From Hybos culiciformis (lineage: Eukaryota; Arthropoda; Insecta; Diptera; Hybotidae), in assembly GCA_964007475.1 (NCBI GenBank), contig OZ023273.1, forward strand, positions 55,633,834 through 55,697,833: a DNA stretch of 64,000 nt, read 5' to 3'. This document shows positions 1-13,349 of the stretch, in pieces. The notes below the pieces were generated by a model. It was not told the origin of the DNA. It worked only from the letters and a program-made list of their open reading frames with translations, and did not search any database. Positions within the stretch are counted from its first letter, which is position 1, and the number at the start of each line of letters is the position of its first letter. The translations under genes and the position numbers were made by a program.

Positions 1-3000
1 AAAAACATTGCTTTATAAAATATCAATATCAATAAGATTGAAAAAATTTACATCAATATCGATGGCAGTGCAAGAAAGATTAAATTACATCCAGGAAACT
101 AATCGCGTTAAAAAAAAAAATTTTTTCATCCTACAGTGTTCATCAGAAGCATAAATTATGCAAGGTTCTGCAAAAAATAATTGGTAGCTTTCTGATGGAA
201 ATCACTCCAATGTTACAAATGTTAAAAAAATTATTTTGTTATTGTTAAAATGATTTGATTTACATTGATTATTTATTGTGTGATTATTAGCTCTAAATTG
301 GGTCAAGAATTTAAATTGAAATATAAATAGATTATATAATAAGAATTAATATTGAAATTTAATTAAATTGATATAAGAATTAAAATTAGATATAATCTGA
401 TTAAAATTTTGAGCATTCTAACTTAAAATATATCTTAAATTATAATAATGACATTTTAAAATAATCGTTTTTAAACATTTCTTGAATTACATATTTTGGA
501 TTTTGGTTAAGAATATAAATGTAGAGAAATGTTTTGACAAATTTATTGTTATGATTCTGAAAGTCTACTTTAAAAGAAATTATAGAGTTGTATTCTGTAG
601 TTGTGATGATGAGAAGTGCCAAAAGTCTTTGTTAAATACGAAAAAAGGACAAATTTGTTAAAAACAGTGAGTTTGCAATGTTTTTAAAATGTTGAATTTT
701 CAACTAAATTTAAAGTGCTAAAACAATCTACTCGGCGGGATTAAAAGTTCAAAAATTAGGCTTTTGGAAATATTTATATCAAAATTTAACTCACAAAAAC
801 AGATAAAAAAAAGTTAATCTAAATAAAATGAGATAAATATATAACTTGAGAAAACTGTAACAATGTTGAACAAAAAAATACATATCTACACAGTCCGATT
901 TTTTGGATACAATTTACATGGATTCCTACAATCGATAAACTAATTACATTTTAATTCATTAAAAGTTATAAAATTTCCGAAGATTTTTATTTTAAATGTT
1001 GAAATTGGCTACGCATTTTAATAATTATAAGCATTTTAGTAGCGAACAGACGGACGAACGGGCAGTCATTTTTTTAAATTTTATTTTTGGACTAACGTAA
1101 AAATAAGCGTATCGCACACATAATCTCGGAATTGACATAATAAAAATTTAGTTTTACATATTATAATAACTATCCAATATTCATATATTAAATTCAGGTT
1201 AAAGGTAATTTCACTTTTCTCTTCCAACATAATCTTCAATTAAAGCTTATAATAATTGTTATGTATAAAAATATGAAAATTCATTTTTTTAATATATAAA
1301 TAACTTTGAGGCATATGTATTCAGCATTATATAATGTTAATATTATAATTTCATTATTATAAAATTACTTTATATTTGAATAAAAAAGTGAAGTCATGAA
1401 ATTTAAGAAAAATTTTTACTTAATTTTAATGAATCTTTTGTAGTATTAATATGTGTTATGTATATAAATATTAAAAAACAACATAATATTTTTAATTCAT
1501 GTTAATTATTTTGTGTGGAAGGAAAGAAATATAGAAATTTTCTAACATTGAGTTTATAAAACTAAATACCCTAAAATAATAGCTCATTAAGAATAATAGA
1601 ATTTAACGTGTATAATTTTTTCGACAAACAAATTCTATATGGAATAGTGTTAAAAAATTTACCCTTTACAGAGGACATCTACTATCTTTCAAACAAATCA
1701 ATATTAAGAAATTAAACAATCATTTTTTAAATCACGAATTAAAAAATTAATTTATTACTGTGACAATATTTCGGACCAAAACTAGTTGATAATAAAATAA
1801 TATTTTGAATATCAATCGAATATATGATTTTATATAGTACCTGTACTGATACTTCGATTTCAATAATAATTAGTATTGAATTCAACAATGGATCATTGAA
1901 ACTGAAGATTAACGTTTAAAATTGTATTAATTAATAGTAGAAAAACTTAAAATCATAAAAGAAATTGTGTAAAGAGAGCAGGTTAATGAAATTAATATTT
2001 TCTCATATAAATTAGCTATTTTATGAAGAACAATAAAATTCTGTACTGAATAAAAAGCCTATTTAAATTGTCGCACATTAATCATATTTTTAACATTAGT
2101 GAAATTGAAAACAAAACAAAAAAAACATTTGTTTCTAAAAATTAAATTAATTTTATAATAACACGATTGAGCAAAAAAATTAAATTAGTTCACAAACTGT
2201 CAACCGTATTTTCTATAAAAATATGGAAGCTATAAAAAAAAGCGTAGCTTATGAATAAATACATAATAAAATTAATAATATATACGAACATATTATATGT
2301 ACAAGTACCTACGTATAAATATTTTTTAAGATTAAATCTCTTAAAAAATATGATTTTTTATGTTTTCCTGAAATACTTAAAATTTATTCAGCTTAATAAA
2401 AATTTATACCACAAAATATTAAATTAAAATAAAAAATAAAATTTTATTATTTTTATTATTATTAGATGGTATATTAATAATATTGTTAATATTTTGGGAT
2501 TAAAAAAAATCCTTGTAATCAAAATTGTAATAATAAAAACGCTACAATACTCACACAAATTTTGAATTCATATTATATTACATCATTAACTTAAAATTAG
2601 AATTAATATTGTAAATTTGTAACACTTGTAAAATATATGCTGCATAAGAAATAATAAGGAATTTCCAGTGTGACCACTATAAATGATATTTATTTCCAGA
2701 AATTTTGAATTAGAAAGTGATTAACTTGACATCACTATCAATTTGATTGTCAATTTTTTAAACAAATATTGTATTTGACTACAGTTTAAAAATGAAGTGG
2801 AAATATTTCGTTGTTAGATGGATTAAATATTAAAATATTCTCTGAATTATATCGAACTCTGTTAAATATGGTAATCTCATTCATTATCATCAAAATAGTC
2901 AATAGTCAAATGTGAATAAAAAATAATAAACATTTTTAAAAGCGTTTGTGACTCAATGCTCGAACAGCTTTATAAAAATTATAAAATTAAATGAACTTTT

Positions 3001-4640
3001 ACTATAAAAAATATTAATATTCTTATTCAATATTTGGGAGAGATGCTGTCTGTGAATAAAATGTTCAATTGATCATATGGTTTTACAATAATACTAAATA
3101 TACAAGGACATTATATAATTTAATTATGTATATTAAACAGTCTTGTTTATATTCACGAAAAAAAAATTAGGGTGCGCTTTTATTAAACTTCGATACAAGT
3201 GAAACTTTTTTACATAACGCGTAACGTTTAGATAAAAACTATCAACTACTACAGAAGACACAAAACATAAAGAATAAAAACAAATAAAGATGGGTGAAAA
3301 TAACTAAAATCCACTTAGTTTGCAGGTCGATGACGCCACACGCCAAAGGTGATTTTATTCTGAAAGCTTCCTAATGACAAAATGTGTCGACGTTGTAATC
3401 TGGTCTAAGTCCCAATTGACCATTTCAGTAGGAACTTCAAATGGATTTACATGGAAATTGCAAATGAAAATTGCTGGAAATCTACTCATTTTTAAAATTA
3501 AAGTGGTCAAAAATGAAAAAATGTACGTAATTAATTAGGATTTTCTAAAGAAAGATTCCTGGATTTCTGTATATTGAGTACAATCGTCAAAATGTTCCAA
3601 ACCTGGTCAATTGGAACGTTTACTCGTTTACTGCTCCTGTAAAAAGTTTCAGCCAGCTGACAGACGGATGGGTACACTAACGATTTGTAATTTTCAATTG
3701 GACGTGGTTTACGAAATGTGCAATCAACACCAATGTTAAAATCTAGAAATGCGGTCAGAATTTCAAATTTAATGTGACATTTTTATTTTATGAATTAACC
3801 AAAGAAATAATTTCTGATTCTTCAAATTTGTATTGCCCAACGAAAATTTTAATAAATAGGACAATCAATTTTTCTAAAAATTTAAATTTAATTTATTTCT
3901 TGTTGTTGCCTCAAAATATGGATTTTTTAATTGCAGAACGTCCGCGACATGCGTAAGCGAATAAAAAAAAATGCAAATAAAATAAGGATTTAAAATAAAA
4001 TTTCATGAAAATAAAATGAAGATAACATGACGAATAAGCTATAGATTTTTAGAACAAAAAACAACTTAATCAACTATATTACTATAAAATTCATGCATAC
4101 ATTACGATTATGAATGCTATAAATCAGAGGTGGCCAACTCATTATATGTAAGATCAACTAATTTTTTATAAAATGTGTCGTGATCGACCGTGTAAAATAT
4201 TAATATTAAGCACATTCAATACAACGGTGAAATTACTTAAAAACACATAATAAATTTATAAGGAAGGCTGCATGTCTTCAACTAGGGTGGCCAACTTCAG
4301 CCAAGCATTCATAATGTTGCTAAATCCAGACCGAGAGAAAACTAATAAATCTTGAGTACGCAGGAAGGATATCTGGTCTTCGTGAACTTAATATATCAAA
4401 TAGCCCATTCAGATGAAACGTATGTACAAATATTTGCTACATTTGGTATTTATTATTCGGCTATTTACTAAAATCTTCCTCAAATTTTCTGGTATGTAAT
4501 ATTAAGATTACATTAGTTTTTAGAGTTATGATTTCATCCAACCTATTTTTTTATTAAAAAATGTGACCTAAATTTTATAGAATTTATTATAAAATTTATA
4601 GAAAAAAAAAACCGAAAAAAATATTTTATCTATATTTCAA
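1..4640. other. AT-rich non-coding DNA
   Basis: No credible gene is seen. Around 1030-1060 is AACAGACGGACGAACGGGC, resembling a segment at about 40990-41015 that also follows AGCATTTTAGT. A somewhat less AT-rich stretch at 3320-3700 (GGTCGATGACGCCACACGCC) could be an old element fragment. At 4132 and about 4288 GTGGCCAACT occurs twice in direct orientation. Confidence 0.6.
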
Positions 4641-4784
4641 TTTTTTTTCTATAAAAACGGGTGAATTTATCACTCGCGCTCAGTCTTCATCTGACTCTTG
4701 AACTGTGATGACGTAAATTTTGTGTCATCAGCCGATGAAAACTGAGCGCGCATGATAAATGCACCCGTATTTATAGAAAAAAAA
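4641..4784. mobile_element. Foldback MITE, about 144 bp
   Basis: The two halves are imperfect inverted copies: the left arm reads TCTATAAAAACGGGTGAATT then ATCACTCGCGCTCAGT, and the right arm, reversed, TCTATAAATACGGGTGCATT then ATCATGCGCGCTCAGT. Arms are about 60 bp around a short centre. No target duplication could be decided in the flanking T and A runs. It has no coding capacity. Confidence 0.75.
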
Positions 4785-7700
4785 CCATCGTAATAATAAA
4801 AATTACAAAACGACATACATTGGATGATGTATGTAGTAACATTCCCTTGGTTATTAGGTTATGCTTAATTTATTACGAGACTCCTTCCGCTTATTATTAT
4901 TTAACGTCCCACAATTTGTTTTATTTTTACTTTTTCGCTGTTTGTTCTTTAGGGATCTGTTTTTTCTTTATATATTAATTCAAAAGCTTTATAATGAATT
5001 TATTTTTATTATACATATATTATATAATAATATTGTTCAGAATTATAGGATTTAATGCAGAATCAATAAACTAGAAGCTATTATATAAATTTATTGAAAA
5101 CATAAACAAACATAATAATTGCTAGAATAAATAAAAAACCAAAAAGGGAACAAAAATCATAATTATATAATAAAGTATAAAGAAATTTTATTAATGAATG
5201 ATTAAATTTTTTTTTTATGTTATGCTTTTATAAAAATATAGATTTATATAAAATATGAAAGACATTTATATACCTACATATTTATTCGATTATGAAAGCT
5301 GTAAGGTATATGTAGTAGGTAGTCTGAATAATCTAATTGTATTCTTGAATTCTAAGGAAATCCATATCCACATGTTGGCACTTATAAAAGGAATAGGAAT
5401 GAATATAAAAATGGTATTTTAAATTTAAAAATTTTCGTAGTTGTTTCTGATTATTAAAAATTTTCTACAGTAGGTATATGCATTTTTTTAATCCAATAAT
5501 ACTGTATCTAAAAATACGGTTTCGCAGTACTGTATACACAGACAACATAATTAATATTCGCATAATACGTAAGAATTTATATACAAACACAACTTATGTG
5601 TATATAACTAATTTTTATCCATGAAACTAAAACAGAAGATGAACAAAAAATCATATATGTAGATGACCTAGTTTATAGGAAAAACATGTCTTTAATGTAA
5701 ATATTGTGCAGTGTTATGCTGCAAAACAAATATTATATTAGAAAATATAAGTGTAACTACTCAATAATAAAATTTAATTTAAATTTCTTCCATATCACAT
5801 TCTTGTTCGCATAGCCCTAGTTTAATTTCTACAGATTTTAACTAGTGACAATAGAAAGAAAAAATCTTACTCATATTATATAATTTATTTCAACCAATTT
5901 ATATGATTGAAATAATAGATATTTATTTCTACAATATAATAATATAAAATATTGGGTAAATTAAGTGCATAAAAATTTACAATAATATGCTTTGAAAACT
6001 TGTTGAATTTTCCGTACAAAAAAAAAGACCCTTTAAATGAATTGAAAAATTCTTATACATTATATATAAAAATTGATGATGGTTTATGTATGTATTTACA
6101 TTAAGATACCCTATAAATAATTTTTTATGTCGCCACAACATAAAATGGAAAATTTTTTTTGGGTACCTGAGGTTCTAAAATAAATTTTTTTTTTATTTTA
6201 ATAAAAAAAAAGTTTTTGAAATTTTGAACTTTAGAAAGGTATCTTATAAAAGAAAAAAAATTTTTTTTACTATTAAAGTAGGTATTTACTAAAAACGTGT
6301 GGCTATTTGTATTGTGTAAAAAAAAAAAAATACCTACTGTTTGTAATTTATCTATGTCAAGAAAAAATATTTTAAAAACTAATGAATCTTCAATGAGAAA
6401 ATCTTTAATAAAAGTTTAGAAATATACTTCATGTTTGTATTCTCTAACCATTAAATCTAAAAGATTTGGTAACAAATTAATTTCGTTCTCATTTTTTAAA
6501 TATTTATTTGCCCCTTACACGAACTTAGCTATATATGATGTTGTGCATACATTTATGTTTACGTTAATTTTATATATTGCGTATTTCCCATAAAAGATTT
6601 TATTTTTTTTTTTTTCAATTTTATATTACATACAAAAATATAATATTCAATAATATAACAACATCAAATTCGTATAACTAAATTTCTTGTTTTCTAGTTA
6701 AAAAACACATTAAAGTTTATAAAAAAAAATTGATGGAACTTTAAAATCTTACCAATTTTTACCACTGTACAAAATTAACGAAAAAAAAAAATACTTTAAA
6801 ATGTTTTCAGAATGGGAATTTGTAAAGGGATGTCACATTAAGTTTATTTCCTTTTTTTGAACTAAAAATAAAATCACTGTTTTTATAACAAAGAAATTAA
6901 ATAAAGCTTTTTCCATAAATTGATAATAATAAAATGTTGAGTTAAAAATAGAGGATGTCATATAGTTATGTATATCATTTTATATGCTTCAAACATATTT
7001 TACTTTTATTTCCGTGATTTTTTTATTTTTCATATAAGTATAATGTTCAAATACATCCACAACATACAATATGTGATTGTGACATATGTATTGTATATCC
7101 TCTTGAGAGTGATAAAATATCAGATGTTATTGATTCAAACAAAAGACGCTTTCGGTTTTTTTTTTTTTCGTAATTCTTGTTACATCAAAATACTTTTGGG
7201 TATCTTTATGTTAAAATGTTGCGTTACAGAAAATTCCGGAATGAATGAGAATAATTTTCTTTTAATTTAATGAAATACTTTTTAGCATAAAATATTTAGT
7301 TAGTGGAAAATTATCTTGGTGCATAAAATGTGAATTTCTATTAAACATTTTAAAAGGTTTTGATTAGATATTCTCTATATTATAAAGGTTAAAAAAATAA
7401 ATAAATAAGTCAGTTAATTTTGCAGACCAAGATAAAATTGTTGACAAAAATATAATTCGTCTGATTTTTTATATATTGTTGTTTTATCTTTTTCAACAAT
7501 TTTATAATTAATAAAAAAAACAATTCTGATTTATATTTTATTTTATTTAATATTATTATAATGTGGGCCGCCCCAGTAAATTTACATTCTGTATTTAATT
7601 TTTTTTTTTAAATTAACATTTTTTTATGTTATGGGGAAGGGAATGTGTAATAACAAATAAATGGAAAATATTATAAATCAACTCGTTTATCTTACGAAGA

Positions 7701-7964
7701 CATCAAATAAACTTAATGCAAACAAGAAATTTTACTTGAAAAACATAAATATATACATATGATTATCTCATAATCTCATTTGTTTCCTTATTTTATTAAA
7801 TTCCTTGTTTGTATATTGGAAATAATAAACATTTGGTGGTAGTGCTATGACAATTGAGCATATAGAATGTTTTTATGTTCTTTGTAGGTGTTTTTTTTTT
7901 TTTCATTTCAAACTGAATCATAAGAATCACATACATAAGGTTTTTTTAAATCAATTATATTAAA
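4785..7964. other. AT-rich non-coding DNA
   Basis: Nothing recognisable. Poly-A and poly-T runs are frequent between 6000 and 6800. The 100-codon plus-strand frame starting at 6968 is aromatic- and Ile-rich with no domain and is treated as chance. Confidence 0.6.
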
Positions 7965-8165
7965 TTGATCGCGTTGATTGATTGATTGATTGTCTTGGAA
8001 TTTGAGAAGTGTAAATTGACCCACTTCCAGTCATCCGATCGAGATGAAATTTTGCACAAGTAGTCGATGAAAATGCATTATAGAAAAATTTCACCTTAAA
8101 GTGGAGTTTTAAGGAAGTCCAATTTTTGAGAGAAAAAGAGAGCGAGTGAGTAAAAATAGTACTGA
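7965..8165. repeat. Possible transposable-element fragment with TGAT microsatellite
   Basis: The stretch starts with four to five tandem TGAT units and continues with CGATCGAGATGAAATTTTGC, a phrase typical of insect repeat ends, then a purine-rich run (GAGAGAAAAAGAGAGCGAG). It is more GC-rich than its surroundings. The 79-codon open frame on the minus strand across it has no recognisable domain. Confidence 0.35.
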
Positions 8166-8406
8166 AACACAACAAATAAAAACCGTCAAAAGAACTCATA
8201 TAAAGAATTTATTTTAAAAAATTTGTTTTTATGGATTGTGCTTTTCTTCTACATAGAATTTTATACGCTTTCTATCCAATATACAAAAAAAAAAATTAGC
8301 GAGAAAATTTTTTTTACATGTATTTTCTTCAAAGTTATTTTATCAAATATATTTGATAAAACGTATCACTCTGTAATGTGTCAACTTTTATAATATGTAA
8401 ACGAAC

Positions 8407-8666
8407 CAGTGATGGATTTACGAATAGGCACACTAGGCTCGAGCCTTGGGCGGCAAAATTTAATGGGCGGCAAAATTTAATAAAAAAAATTTTCGGACTT
8501 TAAAATAGTATAAAACTTTTAAGAATCGGTTAAGGCTAAGAGCTCATAATTTTCTCAAACTAATTTTTATGTCATGTTGAAGTTAAACGTATCTTTTTTA
8601 ATGTGTTTTTTTCGATATTTTTTTAATAGTGCCTATAGAGGCGGCAAATGTGTAAATCCGCCCCTG
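8407..8666. mobile_element. Non-autonomous hAT element (MITE), 260 bp, perfect 8-bp target duplication
   Basis: The left end reads CAGTGATGGATTTAC and the right end, reversed, CAGGGGCGGATTTAC, matching at 12 of 15 positions. The 8-mer aaacgaac occurs immediately outside both ends (8399-8406 and 8667-8674), a perfect hAT-type target duplication. The inside has no coding capacity and carries two copies of ggcggcaaaatttaat near the left end. Confidence 0.9.
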
Positions 8667-8674
8667 AAACGAAC

Positions 8675-10779
8675 TATGATGATATTTCTTTGATAATATA
8701 TGTACGTTCTATTAAAGAGAACATATTATCATAGTTTGATAAATATGACGAAAATACTTAATAATTTACTAAAATAAAAAGCATTTTTAAAGAATCGTTT
8801 TTCATTTATTTATAAATAGCCTCACATGTTATTTTAGGTATTATTTTCGAAAGTGTATGTTGATATATATTCGATTATACTAAATTGCAAACTGGAGTAA
8901 GATGAATCAGTTGCTAAGGATCTGAGTTTTACCATTAATAATTTATGAATGACTAGTTTTTAGTCTGGTCTAACCCTTAAGTTATTTAACTAATAATTCT
9001 GAAATTATTTGAATATTTTTAGTTGCCACAGTAATTAGTATTTATTTATAAAGATGTGAACTAGTTTATGAAAATCTTTTGGTTGTTTGGTTAACTTTCA
9101 AATTTTTTGTATTCTATGTATTTTATGGGTTTAGATTATTTTGATTATTCTGCTAGTAATAATATTGACATAATCCACCTAGTAAAATTTTTTGTTAAAT
9201 AGAGACGACACATATTTAAGAATTTTTTTTTTTTAATTTTCAAAAATTATTAGGCTTCACTCATCAAAGTGAAAATTAGATTACCCATTTGGCCTTAAAA
9301 TAAAACAATATACATACGTATTACAGGATATGTGTATGTCCAACAATTATTTTCATTGAATAAATAATATTCAGAAATAAATTAAGCAGAAACATATGAA
9401 ATTTTATCCTAAAAAAAAAGAGCCTATAAATTGAATCTTGTAATGTTTAATGACATGTAAAAATTTGAACAAAAATTATATCGCCATTAAAAATTTTAAA
9501 TTTATAATTATCTTTTTTTCAACAAATAATATTAAATGCGATGATAAACAAACGAGTCGAACCTTTTAAAGCCAAACTTTTTCAAGATTATTATAAATTT
9601 TGTTAAATAGTATGAAGGGCAACGAAAATTTATTATTATGGTTAGAAAATTAGTTCATACTTTTGAATATCACATGATTTCTCTTTTTCTTGTTTATCTA
9701 ATATTTTATAATACTTCTAATATCTAATATAATCTAATTCTTATATAAAATTAAATTTTATTAGATTTTATGCTTTATATGAATAAACATCTATAATACT
9801 GAATGTAAAAAATTAAAAATAGAATCTGAAATATTTTATGTTAAAAATAAATTTTTCTTGATAAAAAAAACTTAAAAAGGTTAAAAATACGAAATTATTC
9901 ATATAAATTAAATTTAATAGAATAAAAACAAACATATTACATTAATGAATGAGTGACTGCTGAAATAATATAACAAGGACACTACAGCCTATACATTTTG
10001 TGATGAATTAATCGATAAATCAATAGAATAAGTATATGTACAATTAGTACAGAAAAACGAATAAAAAGAAATTATTTTGAATGAGATATCAAGTATATCC
10101 TTTACAACTCATTCAATGTTCATAAATTTTATATTTATACAATATATATATGTAAATGAGGGTACACATATATTAACTGTACATTACATTCGTATACAAT
10201 ATATAAAAATAGCGATAATTTAATTCTTTATGATGGGACGAAAACATATGTTTTATCCCATTTTTTGTTAATTAAAAGCTTTTGCTATTCATGCGTGTAT
10301 TTTTATGTGAATTTCGAATGCAAAATTATTATATTTTTTATTATATTTTATTATTAATATCTTAGTATAGTATACTTACTGGAATGAAAAGTTCTTACAA
10401 TCACATTGATATGTTGAAAAAGAAAGATATTCCTTATTTTTGCTATAACAAGTGTAAAAGTGTATAATCCTTCGAATAAGTGCTGACAAAATTTGAAACG
10501 ATTTCATCAAATAGTTTAGAAAGTATAACTAATTAATTACATCAACCTTAATAAAATTTATAAAATGAAGAAAAGAACACTTAAAAGCCTGCTCCTTCGA
10601 AAAACAACGTTTACAATTGGTTTAATGAAATTAAACGTGATCACATTTGATGGAATTTGAACTTTGTTTTGCAGGCCTCGATGAGATTATAAGAACTTTT
10701 CATTTGCCCCTTAAGTTGAATTACGAATTAATTAATTCAATAAATATTTAAACATTTTTTGTTTTCTTTATTATTTTAG
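8675..10779 (+). other. Non-coding DNA upstream of the Rab-effector exon, probably 5' UTR intron in its 3' part
   Basis: No coding sequence is seen. Because 10780 follows a good splice acceptor, at least the sequence just upstream is inferred to be intron. The start of the gene was not located. Confidence 0.5.
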
Positions 10780-11057
10780 ATTTTTAAATAAATCATAATG
10801 AGCCGCAATGCTCGACTACCACCCACACCAACGATTCGACAAATTAATTGTGATCCGAGCAATAATAATAATAACAATAATAATAATAATTATCAAAGCA
10901 ATAATTGTCCAAGCGATACAATTAATTCCATTAATCCGGATGTTGCGGTAGCAGCAACACAAGTATTAGATAATTTATCTGATGCTGAACGAAAAATAAT
11001 ATTCGATGTTCTGAAGCGAGAGGAAAACTTAAGGAAATGTGATTCAGCACGAATAAT
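10780..11057 (+). CDS. 5' coding exon of a probable Rab-effector (Slp/RIM/rabphilin-like RabBD) gene
   Basis: The coding part is 10798-11057, 86 codons plus two bases. A polypyrimidine tract and AG at 10778-10779 act as a splice acceptor, giving an 18-nt 5' UTR piece before the ATG. The exon ends at a consensus GTAAGT donor (11058), phase 2; reading through meets a stop at once. The protein starts MSRNARLPPTPTIRQ, has a run of ten Asn (22-31), then LSDAERKIIFDVLKREENLR (60-79). That helix resembles the first Rab-binding helix of synaptotagmin-like proteins (pattern L..E...I..VL.R...LR....RI) and, less closely, RIM and rabphilin. Such proteins recruit exocytic Rab GTPases to vesicles. The zinc finger or second helix expected next was not found, so the gene continues downstream, perhaps outside the window. 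The family is an inference; the exon structure is clear. Confidence 0.7.
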
Positions 11058-11869
11058 GTAAGTTTAAATTAAAATTTATGGACTTTAAAAAAAAAAAAAA
11101 TAATAGTTATTTTATATAAGAAATAAAAAAATAAAAATTTTTTTTTCTCTATAATAATAATTTTCTTTTTAATTTAACATTTAAACTTGCCAATATTTTA
11201 TATTTATATAGGTATATCTTTTATATATTTACGTGAAAATATTTGGATAGTTTCTAATCCTTTTGTGTTTAACAAAATACTCTTGTCAAAGTTTAATCAT
11301 ATTTTGATAAAAATTTAATACTCTCACAGTATATAAATATAAATATTTTTTGTATTTTATTTTCATGAAAAATTATTATAAATAATTAATTTATAAATTT
11401 CATTTAACATGCAAGGTTTGTGAAAATGAAACTAATAAAAAATTCTATTTGATTTCAAAACAAATTACCCTAATAAATTTCTTACTTGCTGTTGCTATAA
11501 TACAACACAAAAAAAAAATTAAATGGACACGATAATAATTTCGCAGAAAAGTATAAATAATAAATAAATAAATAAAAAAAAAAATACGAAAAAAAAAAGT
11601 TAACTCAAATAATCTGTTTAAAAAGCTGTTCAACAATCCTTACATGATTAAGTATTCGAAAAAAGACCAAATTGTCCTTCAGTTGCACAATTCATTTTTA
11701 TCAACGAAATAAACACTGTCAAGGATTAGTTTCATTTCAATTGTCAATTGTCAATTTACTTGTTTTTCAATAATATTTACTGTAATCTATTAGTACGACA
11801 AATATTTAATAAATTTAGATTCCTAATAACATTTTAATTACGTGTAAGATTATATTAGGCTCCATGAAC

Positions 11870-12465
11870 TACCAAATGAACTTAGATCCGAAAAAAAAGA
11901 AGAATTTCAAATGAAAAATGAAAATTGTAACACAACCCTAGAAAAAAATGAAGTTGTCCGCAAGGAAATGAACTGGCATCCCAACTTTTAAAATGAACTT
12001 AGTTCCAAAGAATTTTGCATCCGAAAACCCAATACAAAAAGAATTGTCTTAAATACAATTAGACTAAGTTCATTATTTATTTTTGAATCTAAGTTTATCG
12101 TAACTAAGTTCATTTTAAAAGTTGATTGTAACTTAATTTTTTTCATTTGGAATTGGAATTAAGTTAATTTTTAATTTTTATTTCAGATCTACATAAGTAT
12201 TTAGTTAATTTTTTTAAAATTACAAGCCCATTGAAATTACTTATTATATATGAATATTAAAATTATTCTGTTAACTATAGAACTAAACGAATGACTTGAT
12301 TTTAAAAAATATATATCTATTAATTCCAAATATACAATTGCAATTGTATAAAAATTTTTAGTACAACTTTTAAATTTTAATTACGTGTAAGATTATATTA
12401 TGTTTTCACATATCATAAGGATTAAAGATCGAATATTATTTTTCTAAGTTTAGGTTCATTTGGTA
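11870..12465. repeat. Nested inverted-repeat (foldback) element
   Basis: The outer ends are TACCAAATGAAC at 11870-11881 and its near reverse complement at 12451-12465. Inside, 11982-12004 and 12102-12124 are perfect 23-bp inverted copies (AACTTAGTT type). Variants of AACTTAG and CTAAGTT recur between them. A 27-bp direct repeat lies at 11831-11857 and about 12374-12400, one copy outside and one inside. No protein is visible. It is probably a degenerate foldback transposon with internal rearrangement. Confidence 0.6.
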
Positions 12466-13100
12466 TGTATAAAAATCCAGTATACAACATACAAATGGAA
12501 TATTATCAACATACACTCATTACTCAATTTGTCATTTCAAACAAAAAAAAAAAACATTTGCTCTTCTTCAACATATAATTTTCTGCATCAGGTCTATGAA
12601 AAATTATTTATTGTTTCTAATCCCCTGAAAGAAGTCAATTGCAATATAATAACATGACACCTTTGAACATTTTTTTTATTAAAACTCTCCCTGTTTAATT
12701 CATATAACATGACTTTAAACACTTTGTTTAAATATCACAAAAATAATAATGTTTTAATTTTTAATGATTGATTTCAATTTAGAATAATAGAAATTATATA
12801 TGTAATTAAGGTTGGCAAATCTTTGAATACAAGATGTTAATCTGTGTGCGTGCTAGAAATCTGCGTGTTTAAGAAATTTTTTAATCTATTACATACATAA
12901 ATTAAGAAAATCGTTGAGATTTATTAAATGAACCTCTTTATATATTCATTGAATTATTAATAATATTGTTCTATAATAAAGTCTATAATAATAAAATATT
13001 GGTATTATTCTATTTTCGTCAACGTAGAAAAATATTATTAATATTTAAGTGTCAAAAGAATAAATTCTTATTTTACATGATGACCTGTTGATAAGTAAAT

Positions 13101-13149
13101 AAGTCAAAATTGCTTTATTTGAAAAAAAGAAGTCAAAATTGCTTTATTT
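13101..13149 (+). repeat. Short tandem duplication
   Basis: AAGTCAAAATTGCTTTATTT occurs at 13101-13120 and 13130-13149, separated by 9 bases. It is a small local duplication with no visible function. Confidence 0.85.
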
Positions 13150-13349
13150 TATTTTAAAAATTTTCTATTTTAAGTTTTATAGGGGTAGAAACTTGTATCA
13201 TTTATGGTTTTTTTATTGATATATACATATTTATGTATATTCTTCATAACTTTTTATTTACAAGGTATCTTTAACTTTGTGGGTAAAGTAATACGTTTAT
13301 TTTAAATAAAGTTCATCAAAGTAAAAGTATGTTGATTTTGACTCCCACG

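Noticed and set aside
4131..4330. GTGGCCAACT repeated, considered as hAT terminal repeats
   Set aside because: The two copies are direct rather than inverted and no target duplication is present.
6968..7270. 100-codon plus-strand frame
   Set aside because: Phe/Ile/Tyr-rich composition expected of random AT-rich DNA; no domain or context.
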